From: Arcobacter sp.
GTDB taxonomy: Bacteria; Campylobacterota; Campylobacteria; Campylobacterales; Arcobacteraceae
Direction: 5' to 3'
Length of the DNA stretch: 64,000 nucleotides
Assembly: GCA_002869565.1 (NCBI GenBank)
Contig: PKUJ01000027.1
Coordinates: 192,788 to 256,787 of the forward strand
The notes beneath the pieces are model-generated. The model ran no database searches. It saw only the letters and a program-made list of their open reading frames with translations, and was not told the origin of the DNA. Below are positions 27,122 through 36,699 of this stretch, one piece after another (within the stretch, counting starts at the first letter, position 1; the number at the start of each line of letters is the position of its first letter). The position numbers were made by a program, and so were the translations under genes.

Positions 27122-28195
27122 ATGAAAAAAAGAATTGGTATTTTAACCAGTGGTGGAGATTGTCCAGGTCTTAATGCAGCTATACGAGGAGTGGCAAAAG
27201 CTTCATATGAACTTTTTGACTGCGAATTTATAGGAATCCACGATGGATATAAAGGTTTGATAGATGGTAATTATACAGAGCTTACCCCAAAAGACTTTTC
27301 TGGTATTCTTACTCTTGGAGGTACAATTTTAGGTACCCGTAGAACACCATTTAGAAAAATGCGTAAAATAGAAGAAGATGGTGTTGACAAAGTTGCCAAT
27401 ATGATTAAAACTTATGAGAACCTTGGCTTAGATTGTCTTATCACTTTAGGAGGTAATGGAACTCACAAAAATGCCAACTTACTTAGAGAAGAAGGGCTAA
27501 ATATAATTGGGTTACCTAAAACAATTGATAACGATATTTATGGAACAGACTTAACCTTTGGTTTTCTTAGTGCAGTGGATATTGCGACAGAAGTTATTGA
27601 CCGTGTTCACACAACTGCTGATTCCCATGACCGAGTAATGCTTGTTGAGCTTATGGGACACAAAGCAGGTTGGTTACCGTTGTATGCAGGTCTTGCTGGT
27701 GGTGCTGATGTTGTACTTATTCCAGAAATTCCCTATTCCTTAGACAAAATTTATGAAGCACTTCAAGAACGTCAAAGTAAAGGCAAAAACTTCTCTATTA
27801 TTGTTGTAGCTGAAGGTGCTTTGAATAAAGAAGAAGCGGCAATGAGTAAAAAAGAGTTTAGAGAACATCGTATGTCTATGAAACATCAGACTGTATCTTA
27901 TAGATTAGCAGAAGAGATTAATAAAGAACTTGGCTTTGAGACTAGGGTTACAATTCCTGGACATCAACAAAGAGGTGGTTCACCTTCAGCCTATGATCGT
28001 ATTTTAGCAACAAAATTTGGTGTTTATGCTGCACAGCTTATTAAAGAAGAACGTTATGGAAATACAGTTTCTATTGTAAATAACAAACTTCAGGCAACTC
28101 CTTTAGAGTATATGGCTCCTAAATTGAAACTTGTAACAAAAGATAATGAAGTATTAAAAACTGGAGAAATAATGGGACTTAAATACGGAAACTAA
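27122..28195 (+). CDS. pfkA: 6-phosphofructokinase family protein
   Basis: Phosphorylates fructose 6-phosphate to the 1,6-bisphosphate. The 357-residue protein has the PFK motifs TSGGDCPGLNAAIRG, TIDND (catalytic aspartate D136) and PGHQQRGGSPSAYDR. The phosphoryl-donor positions are mixed: GGNG (110-113) keeps the glycine linked with ATP use, while LPKTIDND has the lysine (K133) common in pyrophosphate-dependent enzymes. The usual GGDG aspartate is asparagine, and MGHKAGW replaces the ATP-PFK MGR motif. The donor is therefore uncertain. ATG 27122 has AAGGGA 6 bp upstream. It is monocistronic and ends at a strong terminator. Confidence 0.88.
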   Translation: MKKRIGILTSGGDCPGLNAAIRGVAKASYELFDCEFIGIHDGYKGLIDGNYTELTPKDFSGILTLGGTILGTRRTPFRKMRKIEEDGVDKVANMIKTYENLGLDCLITLGGNGTHKNANLLREEGLNIIGLPKTIDNDIYGTDLTFGFLSAVDIATEVIDRVHTTADSHDRVMLVELMGHKAGWLPLYAGLAGGADVVLIPEIPYSLDKIYEALQERQSKGKNFSIIVVAEGALNKEEAAMSKKEFREHRMSMKHQTVSYRLAEEINKELGFETRVTIPGHQQRGGSPSAYDRILATKFGVYAAQLIKEERYGNTVSIVNNKLQATPLEYMAPKLKLVTKDNEVLKTGEIMGLKYGN

Positions 28196-28212
28196 AATTT
28201 TATCCAGAGCTT

Positions 28213-28253
28213 AACTCTAGACTTTGATTTATAGAAGTTCAAAGTCTAGAGTT
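28213..28253. terminator. strong bidirectional hairpin terminator
   Basis: AACTCTAGACTTTGA (28213-28227) and its exact reverse complement (28239-28253) form a 15-bp stem with an 11-nt loop between the convergent pfkA and exbD. The right arm reaches the exbD stop codon. Runs of T follow only weakly on the plus side. Confidence 0.85.
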
Positions 28254-28641
28254 ATTTCTCTTTTGATTGGGTAATTAAAGATATATTGAATAGTTTATTT
28301 TTTTGTAAAATATCTAGTACTTTTACAACTTTTTCGTATTTTACATCTTTATCAATTTTAAAGATTATGTTTCTTTTTTTATCTTTGATTTCATTCATTT
28401 TCAAATCTAAGTTTTCTAAATCAATCTCTTTTCCATAAATAGCCAGTTTTATATCATTTATTTCTATGATAATCTCTTTTTCTTTCAATTCTATTTCTTC
28501 TGCACTTGAAGTTGGAAGATTTAATACAAGAGCCAATTCATCTTTTTTGAACACAGAAGAGACAATAAAAAAAATCAATAAGATAAATACAACATCAATC
28601 AAAGGGGTGATGTCAGGGACTAATATTTCTCTTTTTTTCAT
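28252..28641 (-). CDS. exbD: biopolymer transport protein ExbD
   Basis: A 129-residue component of the TonB motor. One N-terminal membrane helix (DVVFILLIFFIVSSVF) carries the conserved aspartate in ITPLIDVVF, followed by a periplasmic domain. Its start overlaps the exbB stop by 4 bp. It is the last gene of the tonB-exbB-exbD operon and ends in the terminator shared with pfkA. Confidence 0.92.
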   Translation of the reverse strand: MKKREILVPDITPLIDVVFILLIFFIVSSVFKKDELALVLNLPTSSAEEIELKEKEIIIEINDIKLAIYGKEIDLENLDLKMNEIKDKKRNIIFKIDKDVKYEKVVKVLDILQKNKLFNISLITQSKEK

Positions 28642-29147
28642 ATTTTTTTAAGAACCTCTTTTTGTATTTTTAGTTCTATATCATCTAGTATTCCTACAAT
28701 ATAGTTATATCCTATATAGTGTGGAATAGCTACTATAAGTCCTGCAATAGTAGTAATAAGTGCTATTGAAATACCATTTGAAAATATTGAAGGATCTCCT
28801 AAACCACTTTTAGTAATAGAATCAAAAGAGTTTAAAACACCAATAACAGTTCCTAAAAGTCCAAGAAGAGGGGCGATTGAAGCTATGATTTTCACAGTAT
28901 TTAAACCAAACTCCAACTTTCTGATTTTTCTATTTATTATATTTACAATAGATTCTTTTGTATATTGATTATTTGTAGTTTTTGTAAAAGCTATTATTTC
29001 ATTTATTGTTTTTTCTTTTTTAAATTTAGACATAGAAATTACAACTAACTTCCAAAACATGATTGTAAATCCCACAATATTCAAAAATATAAGGATATAT
29101 ACTATTATCCCACCTCTATTTATATAATTGATTAACTCTGTTTCCAT
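28638..29147 (-). CDS. exbB: biopolymer transport protein ExbB (MotA/TolQ/ExbB family)
   Basis: A 169-residue proton-channel subunit with three membrane helices. The conserved segment IASIAPLLGLLGTVIGVLNSFDSI is clear, followed by NGISIALITTIAGLIVAIPHYI. It is shorter than E. coli ExbB but normal for this group. It lies between tonB and exbD in one operon and energises TonB. Confidence 0.92.
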   Translation of the reverse strand: METELINYINRGGIIVYILIFLNIVGFTIMFWKLVVISMSKFKKEKTINEIIAFTKTTNNQYTKESIVNIINRKIRKLEFGLNTVKIIASIAPLLGLLGTVIGVLNSFDSITKSGLGDPSIFSNGISIALITTIAGLIVAIPHYIGYNYIVGILDDIELKIQKEVLKKI

Positions 29148-29153
29148 TCTTTA

Positions 29154-29867
29154 TTAACTCCTAATTATTTGATATACGACTGGAACAGTTATATTCCAAG
29201 TTGATTTATTTAGTTCATTTGGTATTGGTTCAAATTTTTGAATTTTTGCCATTATTTCCAATGCGGCTTTATTTAGCTTTTTAAAATTTGAGTTTTTAGT
29301 AATTTGGACATTAGCTATTTTCCCATTTTTAAGTATTGTAAAACTTAAATAAACTTTTCCCATTTGTCTTAGTCTTTTTGCACTATTAGGGTATGTTTTA
29401 TTTTTTTCTATTAGCCTTTTTAATTTAAGTAAATACTCATTTTCAATAGCTTTCAAAGTCTCAACTGGTATCTGTTCTTTTTTTATTTCTGCTGCTTTAG
29501 TAGTGATTTGTTCTACAACTTTTTCTTTGAATATTTCTTTTGTAGGTTTGGTTTTTACTATCTTTTTTGCAGGTTTTTTGATTGTTTTTTTCTTTTCTTT
29601 TTTTACAGTTTTAACTATGTTTTTACTTTGTGTTTTTGGAAGTTTTTTCTTTATTTTCTTTTTTTCCACTTTTTTAATAGTCTGCTTAATAGGCTTGATT
29701 TCTTGTTTTTTTAGTACTACATTTTTTAAATTTATTTGTACATTAGATTTTGTAGGCTTAGGCGCTACAACTGTTTGCTCTTCCTGTACTTTTAGCTGTG
29801 CAAATAAATATATATGTGCAGATATTACTAAAATTAGTATTGTTGATAAACTCTTTTTATGTTCCAT
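29154..29867 (-). CDS. tonB: energy transducer TonB
   Basis: A 237-residue protein with an N-terminal anchor (TILILVISAHIYLFAQL), a long lysine-rich linker (about 40-125, many KK and KKK runs instead of the usual proline-lysine repeats) and a C-terminal TonB domain (YPNSAKRLRQMGKVYLSFTI, VPVVYQIIRS). It transmits ExbBD energy to the outer-membrane receptors in this region. It is the first gene of the operon, divergent from the efflux operon, with a Fur box between. Confidence 0.92.
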   Translation of the reverse strand: MEHKKSLSTILILVISAHIYLFAQLKVQEEQTVVAPKPTKSNVQINLKNVVLKKQEIKPIKQTIKKVEKKKIKKKLPKTQSKNIVKTVKKEKKKTIKKPAKKIVKTKPTKEIFKEKVVEQITTKAAEIKKEQIPVETLKAIENEYLLKLKRLIEKNKTYPNSAKRLRQMGKVYLSFTILKNGKIANVQITKNSNFKKLNKAALEIMAKIQKFEPIPNELNKSTWNITVPVVYQIIRS

Positions 29868-29888
29868 AATCGAATTCTAATACAATAT

Positions 29889-29915
29889 TGATAATAATTA
29901 TCTTAATTGATAATA
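29889..29915. promoter_or_regulatory. Fur box between tonB and the efflux operon
   Basis: TTGATAATAATTATC (29888-29902) followed by GATAAT at 29909-29914 gives three GATAAT-like hexamers, a near-ideal Fur site. Its central position between divergent genes suggests that iron controls both tonB-exbBD and the tolC-macAB operon. Confidence 0.75.
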
Positions 29916-29982
29916 AAATTTTATTTTTGTTAAAAAACCATTAAGAAAGATGAAATATAATTTAAACAAAAAAGGACTTTTT

Positions 29983-31164
29983 TTGAAAAAATTAATACTT
30001 CTCTCAATATTATGCTCTTTTTTATTTTCAAATGAACTGGATATTGTTAAAAAAAATAAAAAAGAGCTAAGGGAGATTGAAAAAAAAGTGATTCAAAAAA
30101 AATATGAATCATTAAAAGATGACTGGATAGGAAATATTGAATTAAATTCGAATCTAAGTAAAAGTCATAATTTTACAGATGATGCAAGTTCAGACATGAA
30201 TAGAAGTGTTGGATTAAGTTATTCTCAAATGATTTTTCAATCAGGTGGAATAGAGTATAGTATTCAGTATGCAAAAGAGCAATTGTATTCAGATTTAATA
30301 TCTTGGGAAAATGAAAATAATTTAATTTTGGAGACTATATATGAAACACTTCTAAATATCAAGAAATTAAAATTTCAAATAGAACAAAGTGATTATGCAT
30401 TAAAAAATAAAAGGATTGAATTAGTTCTTAAAAAGATTCAATACGAAGCTGGAAAAGTTGACATTATAGAATTAAACAATGCTATTATATCAAAAAATAA
30501 TCAGCAAAAAGAGAATATATCTTTAAGTAACTCTTTAAAAGAAAAAGAGTTCGAGTTATCGAAATATACAAATTTAAAATATAATCAAATAAAACTAATT
30601 GATTTTAAAATTTCTGATAAAAAGAAATTTTTAGAAAATAGTCTAAATATAAGATATGAAAATTCAAAAGTACAACTACTTGATACTTCATACAAACAAC
30701 TAAAAAGTTCATATCTTCCTCAAGTAAAATTATCAAGTAGTGTAAATTATCAAGATAATGAAAATGAAGATAACAGAACAAATGGAACTATAGGCTTAAG
30801 TCTATCTATGCCTATATTTGATGTTACAAAAGATTCAAAACTAGAAAAATCAAAATTAGAAGTATTAAAACAAAAAGTTAATTTAGAAGATTTAAAAAAT
30901 CAATTGTCTTTTGAATATGAACAAATCTTAACTCAAATTGATACTTTTGAAAATTATGAAAGAACTATAAAAGAGAATTTAAATTTATATGATGATCTTA
31001 TATTTGTAAATAGAAGTTCAAACAATGCAGGAATGACATCTGATTATGATTTAGATATTTTACAAAATAGTAAGAAAATAAACGAATATGATTTACTAAT
31101 AAATGATATAAATAAAAAACTTCAATACTCAAAATTATATTTTAAAACAAAGGTTAATATTTAA
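29983..31164 (+). CDS. TolC-family outer-membrane efflux protein
   Basis: Outer-membrane channel of a tripartite exporter. The 393-residue protein has a signal peptide (KKLILLSILCSFLFS), long coiled-coil helices in two repeats and GTIGLSLSMPIFD typical of the OEP fold. I prefer the TTG at 29983, which has AAAGGA 6-7 bp upstream and places the signal peptide at the N-terminus; ATG 29950 would add 11 residues. Its stop overlaps the next start (TAATG), the first of three couplings in this operon. Confidence 0.85.
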   Translation: MKKLILLSILCSFLFSNELDIVKKNKKELREIEKKVIQKKYESLKDDWIGNIELNSNLSKSHNFTDDASSDMNRSVGLSYSQMIFQSGGIEYSIQYAKEQLYSDLISWENENNLILETIYETLLNIKKLKFQIEQSDYALKNKRIELVLKKIQYEAGKVDIIELNNAIISKNNQQKENISLSNSLKEKEFELSKYTNLKYNQIKLIDFKISDKKKFLENSLNIRYENSKVQLLDTSYKQLKSSYLPQVKLSSSVNYQDNENEDNRTNGTIGLSLSMPIFDVTKDSKLEKSKLEVLKQKVNLEDLKNQLSFEYEQILTQIDTFENYERTIKENLNLYDDLIFVNRSSNNAGMTSDYDLDILQNSKKINEYDLLINDINKKLQYSKLYFKTKVNI

Positions 31165-32420
31165 TGGATGCAAATTTAGAAAAAGATTTACAAAACTATT
31201 CAAATAAAGGTTCAAAGAAGAAGTATTTTATATTTTCTTTTATAATCTTTCTTTTGGCATTTGGTATTTATTATTACTATTATACAAATAATGCAAATAA
31301 TAAAAAACTTATTTCCTATGAAACTCAAAAAATAAAAAAAGGTGATTTATTGGTTTCTGTTATTGCAACTGGAAATTTAGAACCAACAAATAGTGTTGAT
31401 GTTGGAATTGAGGTTTCAGGAACAATAAAAGAGATTTATGTAGATTTTAATGATGAAGTGAAAGTAGGGCAAGTTTTAGCAAAACTTGATACTACAAAAC
31501 TCCAATCTCAAGTTGATAGTTCAAAAGCTTCTTTAACTATTGCAAAAGCAAATTTAAAAGAGAGTATGGTAACTGTTAATAGTAAAAAATCAACTTATAA
31601 TAGAACATTAAAAATGTATAAACAAACAAATGGAAAATATCCTTCTAAAAATGAACTTGAGGATAGTAAATTTTCTTATGAAAGTTCTCTTGCTAGTTAT
31701 GAGAGTTCACAAGCAAAAGTTTTACAAGCACAATTTAATCTAAAAACAGATGAAGAAAATCTTCAAAAAGCAGTTGTAAAATCATCAATTAATGGTATTG
31801 TTCTAAATAGGGCGGTCGAAGTTGGACAAACAGTTGCTGCATCTATGTCTACACCTACACTTTTTACTTTGGCAAAAGATTTATCAAAAATGGACTTAGT
31901 TGTAAGTATAGATGAAGCTGATGTTGCAGATATTAAAAAAGATTTAAATGTTACCTTTAGTGTTGATGCCTATCCTACTGAGACATTTAAAGGAAAAATC
32001 AAACAAGTAAGATATAACCCTGTTGAAGTAAATGGTGTAATTACTTATGAGACAGTAGTTAGTGTTGATAATGAAAGATTACTTTTAAGACCAGGTATGA
32101 CAGCAACTGCAAATATTATTACAAAAGAATCTAAAGATAAACTTCTTATACCAAATCTTGCACTAAGATTTAAACCAGAAATTAGTACACAGAAAAAAAG
32201 TAGCATGAGTCTTGTTGGAAAAAGACCTCTAAGAAAAGGAAATAAATCAAAAGATATTAGTAAAAAAGATTTTAGAATTGTTTGGGTTTTAGAAAATAAC
32301 CAACCAAAAAGAGTAAGAGTTAAAATTTTAAATAGTGATGGTAAATTTACTAGTATTGAATCAAAAGATTTAAATTTAGATGATGAAATAATCACTTCAC
32401 AAAGAAGTGGCGATGAGTAA
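31164..32420 (+). CDS. macA: MacA-like periplasmic adaptor of an ABC efflux pump
   Basis: A 418-residue membrane-fusion protein with one N-terminal helix (YFIFSFIIFLLAFGIYYYYY), lipoyl/hairpin halves (VATGNLEPTNSVDVGIEVSG, AVVKSSINGIVLNRAVEVGQ) and a beta-barrel domain. It bridges the MacB-type ABC transporter and the TolC-like channel. Such pumps export peptides, macrolides, heme or siderophores; the iron context favours a siderophore or porphyrin substrate (inference). Confidence 0.88.
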   Translation: MDANLEKDLQNYSNKGSKKKYFIFSFIIFLLAFGIYYYYYTNNANNKKLISYETQKIKKGDLLVSVIATGNLEPTNSVDVGIEVSGTIKEIYVDFNDEVKVGQVLAKLDTTKLQSQVDSSKASLTIAKANLKESMVTVNSKKSTYNRTLKMYKQTNGKYPSKNELEDSKFSYESSLASYESSQAKVLQAQFNLKTDEENLQKAVVKSSINGIVLNRAVEVGQTVAASMSTPTLFTLAKDLSKMDLVVSIDEADVADIKKDLNVTFSVDAYPTETFKGKIKQVRYNPVEVNGVITYETVVSVDNERLLLRPGMTATANIITKESKDKLLIPNLALRFKPEISTQKKSSMSLVGKRPLRKGNKSKDISKKDFRIVWVLENNQPKRVRVKILNSDGKFTSIESKDLNLDDEIITSQRSGDE

Positions 32421-33117
32421 AGAAAAAACTCTAATACAATTTAAAAATATCATAAAAACCTATGGAAAAAATGAAGCAAAAACTTATGCCTTAAATGGTG
32501 TAAATTTTTCTATAAACGAGGGTGAATTTGTAGCTATTATGGGAGCTAGTGGAAGTGGTAAATCAACTTCTATGAATATAATTGGTTGTTTAGATAAACC
32601 AAGTGATGGAGAATATTTATTTAATGGTATAAATGTAGAAAAACTAAATAGAAATCAACTAGCACTTATAAGAAGAAACTATATAGGTTTTGTCTTTCAA
32701 GGATTTAATTTACTTGGAAGAACAAGTGCTTTAGAAAATGTTGAATTACCTTTAATATATAGAAAAGTTCCATTCCAAAAGAGAAAAGAATTAGCTATGA
32801 ATGCACTAAAAAAAGTAGGACTTGAGAATGTAGCTCATCATGCCCCTTCACAACTTTCAGGTGGTCAGCAACAACGTGTTGCAATTGCAAGAGCAATTGT
32901 GACAAATCCATTAATCATTCTTGCAGATGAGCCAACTGGAAATCTTGATAGTATAAAAAGTATAGAAATTATGAATTTGTTAAAACAGCTAAATGAAGAA
33001 TCAAATATCACAATAATAATGGTTACGCATGAAGAAGAGATGGCTTCTTATTCAAGTAGAGTTATATATTTTAGAGATGGACATATTGAAAATAGTTTAA
33101 AAAAAGGATTAAAATAA
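32413..33117 (+). CDS. macB: MacB-type ABC transporter ATP-binding protein
   Basis: A 234-residue ATPase with Walker A GASGSGKST, signature LSGGQQQRVAIARA and Walker B ILADEPTGNLD. It belongs to the LolD/MacB subgroup. In this operon the MacB ATPase and permease are separate proteins. ATG 32413 overlaps the macA stop by 8 bp. A GTG at 32407 is also possible. Confidence 0.9.
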   Translation: MSKEKTLIQFKNIIKTYGKNEAKTYALNGVNFSINEGEFVAIMGASGSGKSTSMNIIGCLDKPSDGEYLFNGINVEKLNRNQLALIRRNYIGFVFQGFNLLGRTSALENVELPLIYRKVPFQKRKELAMNALKKVGLENVAHHAPSQLSGGQQQRVAIARAIVTNPLIILADEPTGNLDSIKSIEIMNLLKQLNEESNITIIMVTHEEEMASYSSRVIYFRDGHIENSLKKGLK

Positions 33118-34325
33118 TGCTTTCAAATGCCTTTTTAATAGCAATAAAAGAGATACGAAGAAATATATTACGGTCAATATTAACTATTCTTGGAATTGTA
33201 ATAGGTGTTGCCTCTGTTATTGGTATGGTTATGATAGGTGATGGAACTACAGCTAATGTAAAAGATAGTATTACAAAACTTGGGACAAATATGCTGACAC
33301 TTCGAGTTGGACAAGAAAGAAGAGGACATAGAAGTGATAACAGTGCAAAATCTTTTAAAATTGATGATATTAATGCAATAAAAAATGAAATAAGAAATAT
33401 AAAAGCTGTTGCTGCTGAAAATAGCTCAAATGTAAATCTAATATATTCAAATAAAAGTTATACCTCAAGCATAATCGGTACAGATAATGATTATTTTACA
33501 ATTCGTGATTGGGACTTATCAAGTGGAAGATATTTTGAACAAAATGAATTAAATAGTGGAAAATCTTCTTGTATCTTAGGTAGTACCATAGTAAAACAAC
33601 TTTTTAATGGTCTTAATCCAGTTGGCGAAAGAATGAGACTAAAAAACTTCTCTTGTAATGTAATAGGAGTTTTGGAATCAAAAGGTGCATCAACATTTGG
33701 TCGTGATCAAGATGAAATAGTTATAGTCCCTTTAACTATGTTACAAAGGAAAATTCAGGGAAATAAAGATGTAAAATCAATTTTAATATCAATAAATGAT
33801 AGTAAAAATATTAAAAGTGCCAAAAAAGATATTACATTATTAATGCAAGAAAGAAGAAAAATAAAAGTGGGAGAATCTGATAACTTTCATATAAGAGACA
33901 CGGAAGATTTACTTTCAACTATGACTTCAACAACGAAAATGTTAACTTATCTCTTGGGCTCAATTGCTGCAATTAGTTTACTTGTTGGAGGGATTGGAAT
34001 TATGAATATTATGTTAGTCTCTGTAACTGAACGAACAAAAGAAATAGGAACAAGACTTGCAATTGGAGCAATGGAAAATGAAGTTTTATTGCAATTTTTA
34101 GTAGAAGCTATTGTTTTATCAACTTTAGGTGGAATAATTGGAATTATTTTAGGTATTGGAATAGGTTATACCTCTGTTCTCTTTATGGAATTACCTTTTA
34201 TTATAAACCACAAAATAATACTTATTTCTTTTATCTTCTCGACACTTATTGGAGTAATATTTGGATATTTCCCTGCTAGAAAAGCTGCACGACTTAATCC
34301 AATTGATGCACTGAGATATGAATAA
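33117..34325 (+). CDS. MacB-type ABC transporter permease
   Basis: A 402-residue FtsX/MacB permease with one N-terminal helix (ILTILGIVIGVASVIGMVMI), a large periplasmic domain and three C-terminal helices containing SVTERTKEIGTRLAIGA, the family signature. It starts on the last base of the ATPase gene stop. It completes the pump of the tolC-macA-macB operon. Confidence 0.9.
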   Translation: MLSNAFLIAIKEIRRNILRSILTILGIVIGVASVIGMVMIGDGTTANVKDSITKLGTNMLTLRVGQERRGHRSDNSAKSFKIDDINAIKNEIRNIKAVAAENSSNVNLIYSNKSYTSSIIGTDNDYFTIRDWDLSSGRYFEQNELNSGKSSCILGSTIVKQLFNGLNPVGERMRLKNFSCNVIGVLESKGASTFGRDQDEIVIVPLTMLQRKIQGNKDVKSILISINDSKNIKSAKKDITLLMQERRKIKVGESDNFHIRDTEDLLSTMTSTTKMLTYLLGSIAAISLLVGGIGIMNIMLVSVTERTKEIGTRLAIGAMENEVLLQFLVEAIVLSTLGGIIGIILGIGIGYTSVLFMELPFIINHKIILISFIFSTLIGVIFGYFPARKAARLNPIDALRYE

Positions 34326-34350
34326 TAGAACTACATTAGTAGTTCTATTT
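34324..34350 (+). terminator. rho-independent terminator of the efflux operon
   Basis: AATAGAACTAC and its exact reverse complement flank ATTA, followed by a short T-run. It begins at the permease stop codon. Confidence 0.85.
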
Positions 34351-34377
34351 AGAAATTTCATTTTAAGTTTTAAATAT

Positions 34378-34397
34378 TAATGATACTAATTATCAAT
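34378..34397. promoter_or_regulatory. Fur-like box before hemP
   Basis: AATGATACTAATTATCAATT has TGATA/TATCA arms and GATAAT-like halves. It lies about 80 bp before hemP and probably places hemP, the receptor and the PepSY gene under iron control. Confidence 0.6.
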
Positions 34398-34474
34398 TTT
34401 ATTAAAAATTAAGATTTTATTTGTTAACATTCCGTCAATATTTTGTTAATCATTGATTAAGAAAGTGAGGGAAA

Positions 34475-34609
34475 ATGATAGAAAAAAATGATAAAAAAAT
34501 AAATAGTAAAGAAATTTTTAGTGATAAAAATGTAATAACTATTATTCATGATGGTCAAGAATATCACCTAAGAATTACAAAAGCAAATAAACTAATTTTA
34601 ACAAAATAA
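34475..34609 (+). CDS. hemP: hemin uptake protein HemP
   Basis: A 44-residue protein, easily missed by gene finders. Its second half, IIHDGQEYHLRITKANKLIL, with the final TK, has the HemP family pattern (hydrophobic strand, H-x-G-x-x-Y-x-L-R-x-T and KLILTK end). An upstream S-K-E-I-F segment matches the family SxxLF. GTGAGGG precedes the ATG. HemP is normally encoded beside heme receptors, as here, and in some bacteria it activates their expression. Confidence 0.85.
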   Translation: MIEKNDKKINSKEIFSDKNVITIIHDGQEYHLRITKANKLILTK

Positions 34610-34693
34610 AAACAAAAATATAGCTAGCAAAAAATCTACAAATGTCCTCTTAAAAAAATAGCCAGCCAAATAGAAAAATAAACAAGGAAATTA

Positions 34694-36688
34694 ATGAAAA
34701 TAAAAATTGCAAAATCAGTTGCAGCATTAATTGTTGCACAAATTTCAATTATGGCTGAAACACAATTAGATGATGTGAGAATTAACACATCGGCATTTGA
34801 TGCACAAGTAAAATCTGTAAGTTCAAAACAACTTGAAGAAGAACAAGCAAGTGATGTAAAAGATATATTAAAATCACTTCCAAGTGTAAATGTTGATGGA
34901 AATGCTAGATATGGACAAAAAGTATATGTAAGAGGCTTGGAAGATAAGTTTGCAAATATTACTGTTGACGGGGCAAAACTTGGAGGACAGTTATTTCATC
35001 ACTCTGGTGATCAAACAATTGATGCTTCTCTTTTAAAAATTACATCTGTTGAATTAGGTCCAAACTCTGCTTTAAGTGGGCAAGGTGTTATTAATGGTTC
35101 ATTCGTTTATGAAACAAAAGATCCAAGTGACTTTTTAGCAGAAGGTGAAAATTTTGGTGGGAAAGTAACTCTTGGTTATCAAACTGGATATGAAAGAAAA
35201 ACAGGAACTGTTGCAGTTTTTGGAAAAATCAATGAGAAATTAGAGTTTGTGGGAATGGGAACTATTTCTTCTGATGGAACATTACGTCTTGGAAATGGTG
35301 AAAAAATTAAATCTAAAGAGAGTAAGTTAGAGAGTGCATTAGCAAAACTTGTAATAAAACCAAATGACTATAACACGTTTAAAATATCTTACAATAGATA
35401 TAAAGATGGAGGAAATAGACAATTATCTGGTGAAAAAGTTGGAACAGAAGATACAGATAATGATTATAACTCTATTTCAAGAGATACTTTTACTCTTAAT
35501 TATGAGTATAAACCTGATAATGAATTGGTAAATGTAAAAGCAAATGCCTATTACAATAAACAATATCTTACAAGAGAATCAACAAATGGGACAGATCGTA
35601 CTAGTAATTTAACATACACAGAACCTCAAAGAAAATACATCAATAGTACAAGTGGGATGGATTTAAGAAACAGTTCACTTCTAGGTATTCATAAAATTAC
35701 TTTTGGTACAGATTATACTCACGAAGAACAAGAAATTGAAGCTGATACATTAAGAGTTTATTCAAATAACACTACAAAAAATTTAGATTTTGAGGGTGGA
35801 GAAATAAATAATCATGGATTGTATCTTGAAGATGAAATGGCGTTTGATAATTGGATTGTTACTTTAGGTGCTAGATATGATTATTATAAATTAGGTGGAA
35901 TTTATAATGGTACATTTTCTCAATTATCACCTAAGCTTAGATTGAAATATCAAGCTAGTGAAAATCTAACATTAAGAAGTGGCTATGGACATATTTTTAA
36001 AGGCCCTGCACTTGGAGAGACTTTAGCAGTTGATTCAACAGATATCCAAACTGGAGATACAAATGCACAAACTGGGAATAACTTTGAAGTTGGCTTTGAT
36101 TATGATTTAACAAAAGCACTAAATGCAGATGATGCAATAGTCGGTTTCAATGCATATAGATACAACGTAGATAATTATGCACATACAACAAAGAACAATA
36201 GTTTAACTAGTCAAAGTGATATTATGATTTGGGGATTAGAAACAATGTTCTCATATAAAAAAGATAAGTTAGGTTTAAACTTAAGTCATACATATACTGA
36301 CGGTAGACAAAAAGATTTAGTAAGTGGAATTACTTATGATCCTAAAACAACAAATATTCATATTTTTAAAATAGGGGCAAATTATCAAATTACTAAAGAG
36401 TTTAAGTTTAACTACAATTCTCAATTTGTACCAGGAAATGAATGGTTAAGTTATTCTTCTCGTAGTGGTTCTACTACAGAGTATAAAAGAGCTGGATACG
36501 CAGTGCATGATATAAATCTTACATATAATCCTTCATCACTTAAAAATACTTCATTTAATTTTGGAATAGGAAATCTTTTTGATAAGAAATATGTTACTCA
36601 TACAGGATTTGGTTCTCAAACAACAAGTACAAATAAATCATACGAAGTTGGAAGAAATTTCAAATTTCAAGTTTCATATAAATTTTAA
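34694..36688 (+). CDS. TonB-dependent outer-membrane receptor, probably for heme
   Basis: A 664-residue receptor with a signal peptide (cleavage after MAE or nearby), plug motifs DVKDILKSLPSVNVDG and VYVRGLEDKFANITVDGAK, LGPNSALSGQGVINGSFVYE, and a beta-barrel ending in QVSYKF. The heme assignment is from context: hemP lies directly upstream and a PepSY protein directly downstream. The barrel sequence is unlike the receptor at 21709. The start has AAGGAAATT upstream. Confidence 0.85.
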   Translation: MKIKIAKSVAALIVAQISIMAETQLDDVRINTSAFDAQVKSVSSKQLEEEQASDVKDILKSLPSVNVDGNARYGQKVYVRGLEDKFANITVDGAKLGGQLFHHSGDQTIDASLLKITSVELGPNSALSGQGVINGSFVYETKDPSDFLAEGENFGGKVTLGYQTGYERKTGTVAVFGKINEKLEFVGMGTISSDGTLRLGNGEKIKSKESKLESALAKLVIKPNDYNTFKISYNRYKDGGNRQLSGEKVGTEDTDNDYNSISRDTFTLNYEYKPDNELVNVKANAYYNKQYLTRESTNGTDRTSNLTYTEPQRKYINSTSGMDLRNSSLLGIHKITFGTDYTHEEQEIEADTLRVYSNNTTKNLDFEGGEINNHGLYLEDEMAFDNWIVTLGARYDYYKLGGIYNGTFSQLSPKLRLKYQASENLTLRSGYGHIFKGPALGETLAVDSTDIQTGDTNAQTGNNFEVGFDYDLTKALNADDAIVGFNAYRYNVDNYAHTTKNNSLTSQSDIMIWGLETMFSYKKDKLGLNLSHTYTDGRQKDLVSGITYDPKTTNIHIFKIGANYQITKEFKFNYNSQFVPGNEWLSYSSRSGSTTEYKRAGYAVHDINLTYNPSSLKNTSFNFGIGNLFDKKYVTHTGFGSQTTSTNKSYEVGRNFKFQVSYKF

Positions 36689-36699
36689 TAAGAGCTTTT

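Noticed and set aside
29503..29880. Hydrophobic frame opposite tonB (125 residues, plus strand)
   Set aside because: It is the antisense of the lysine-rich TonB linker, which reads as phenylalanine-rich; it has no ribosome binding site and tonB is certain.
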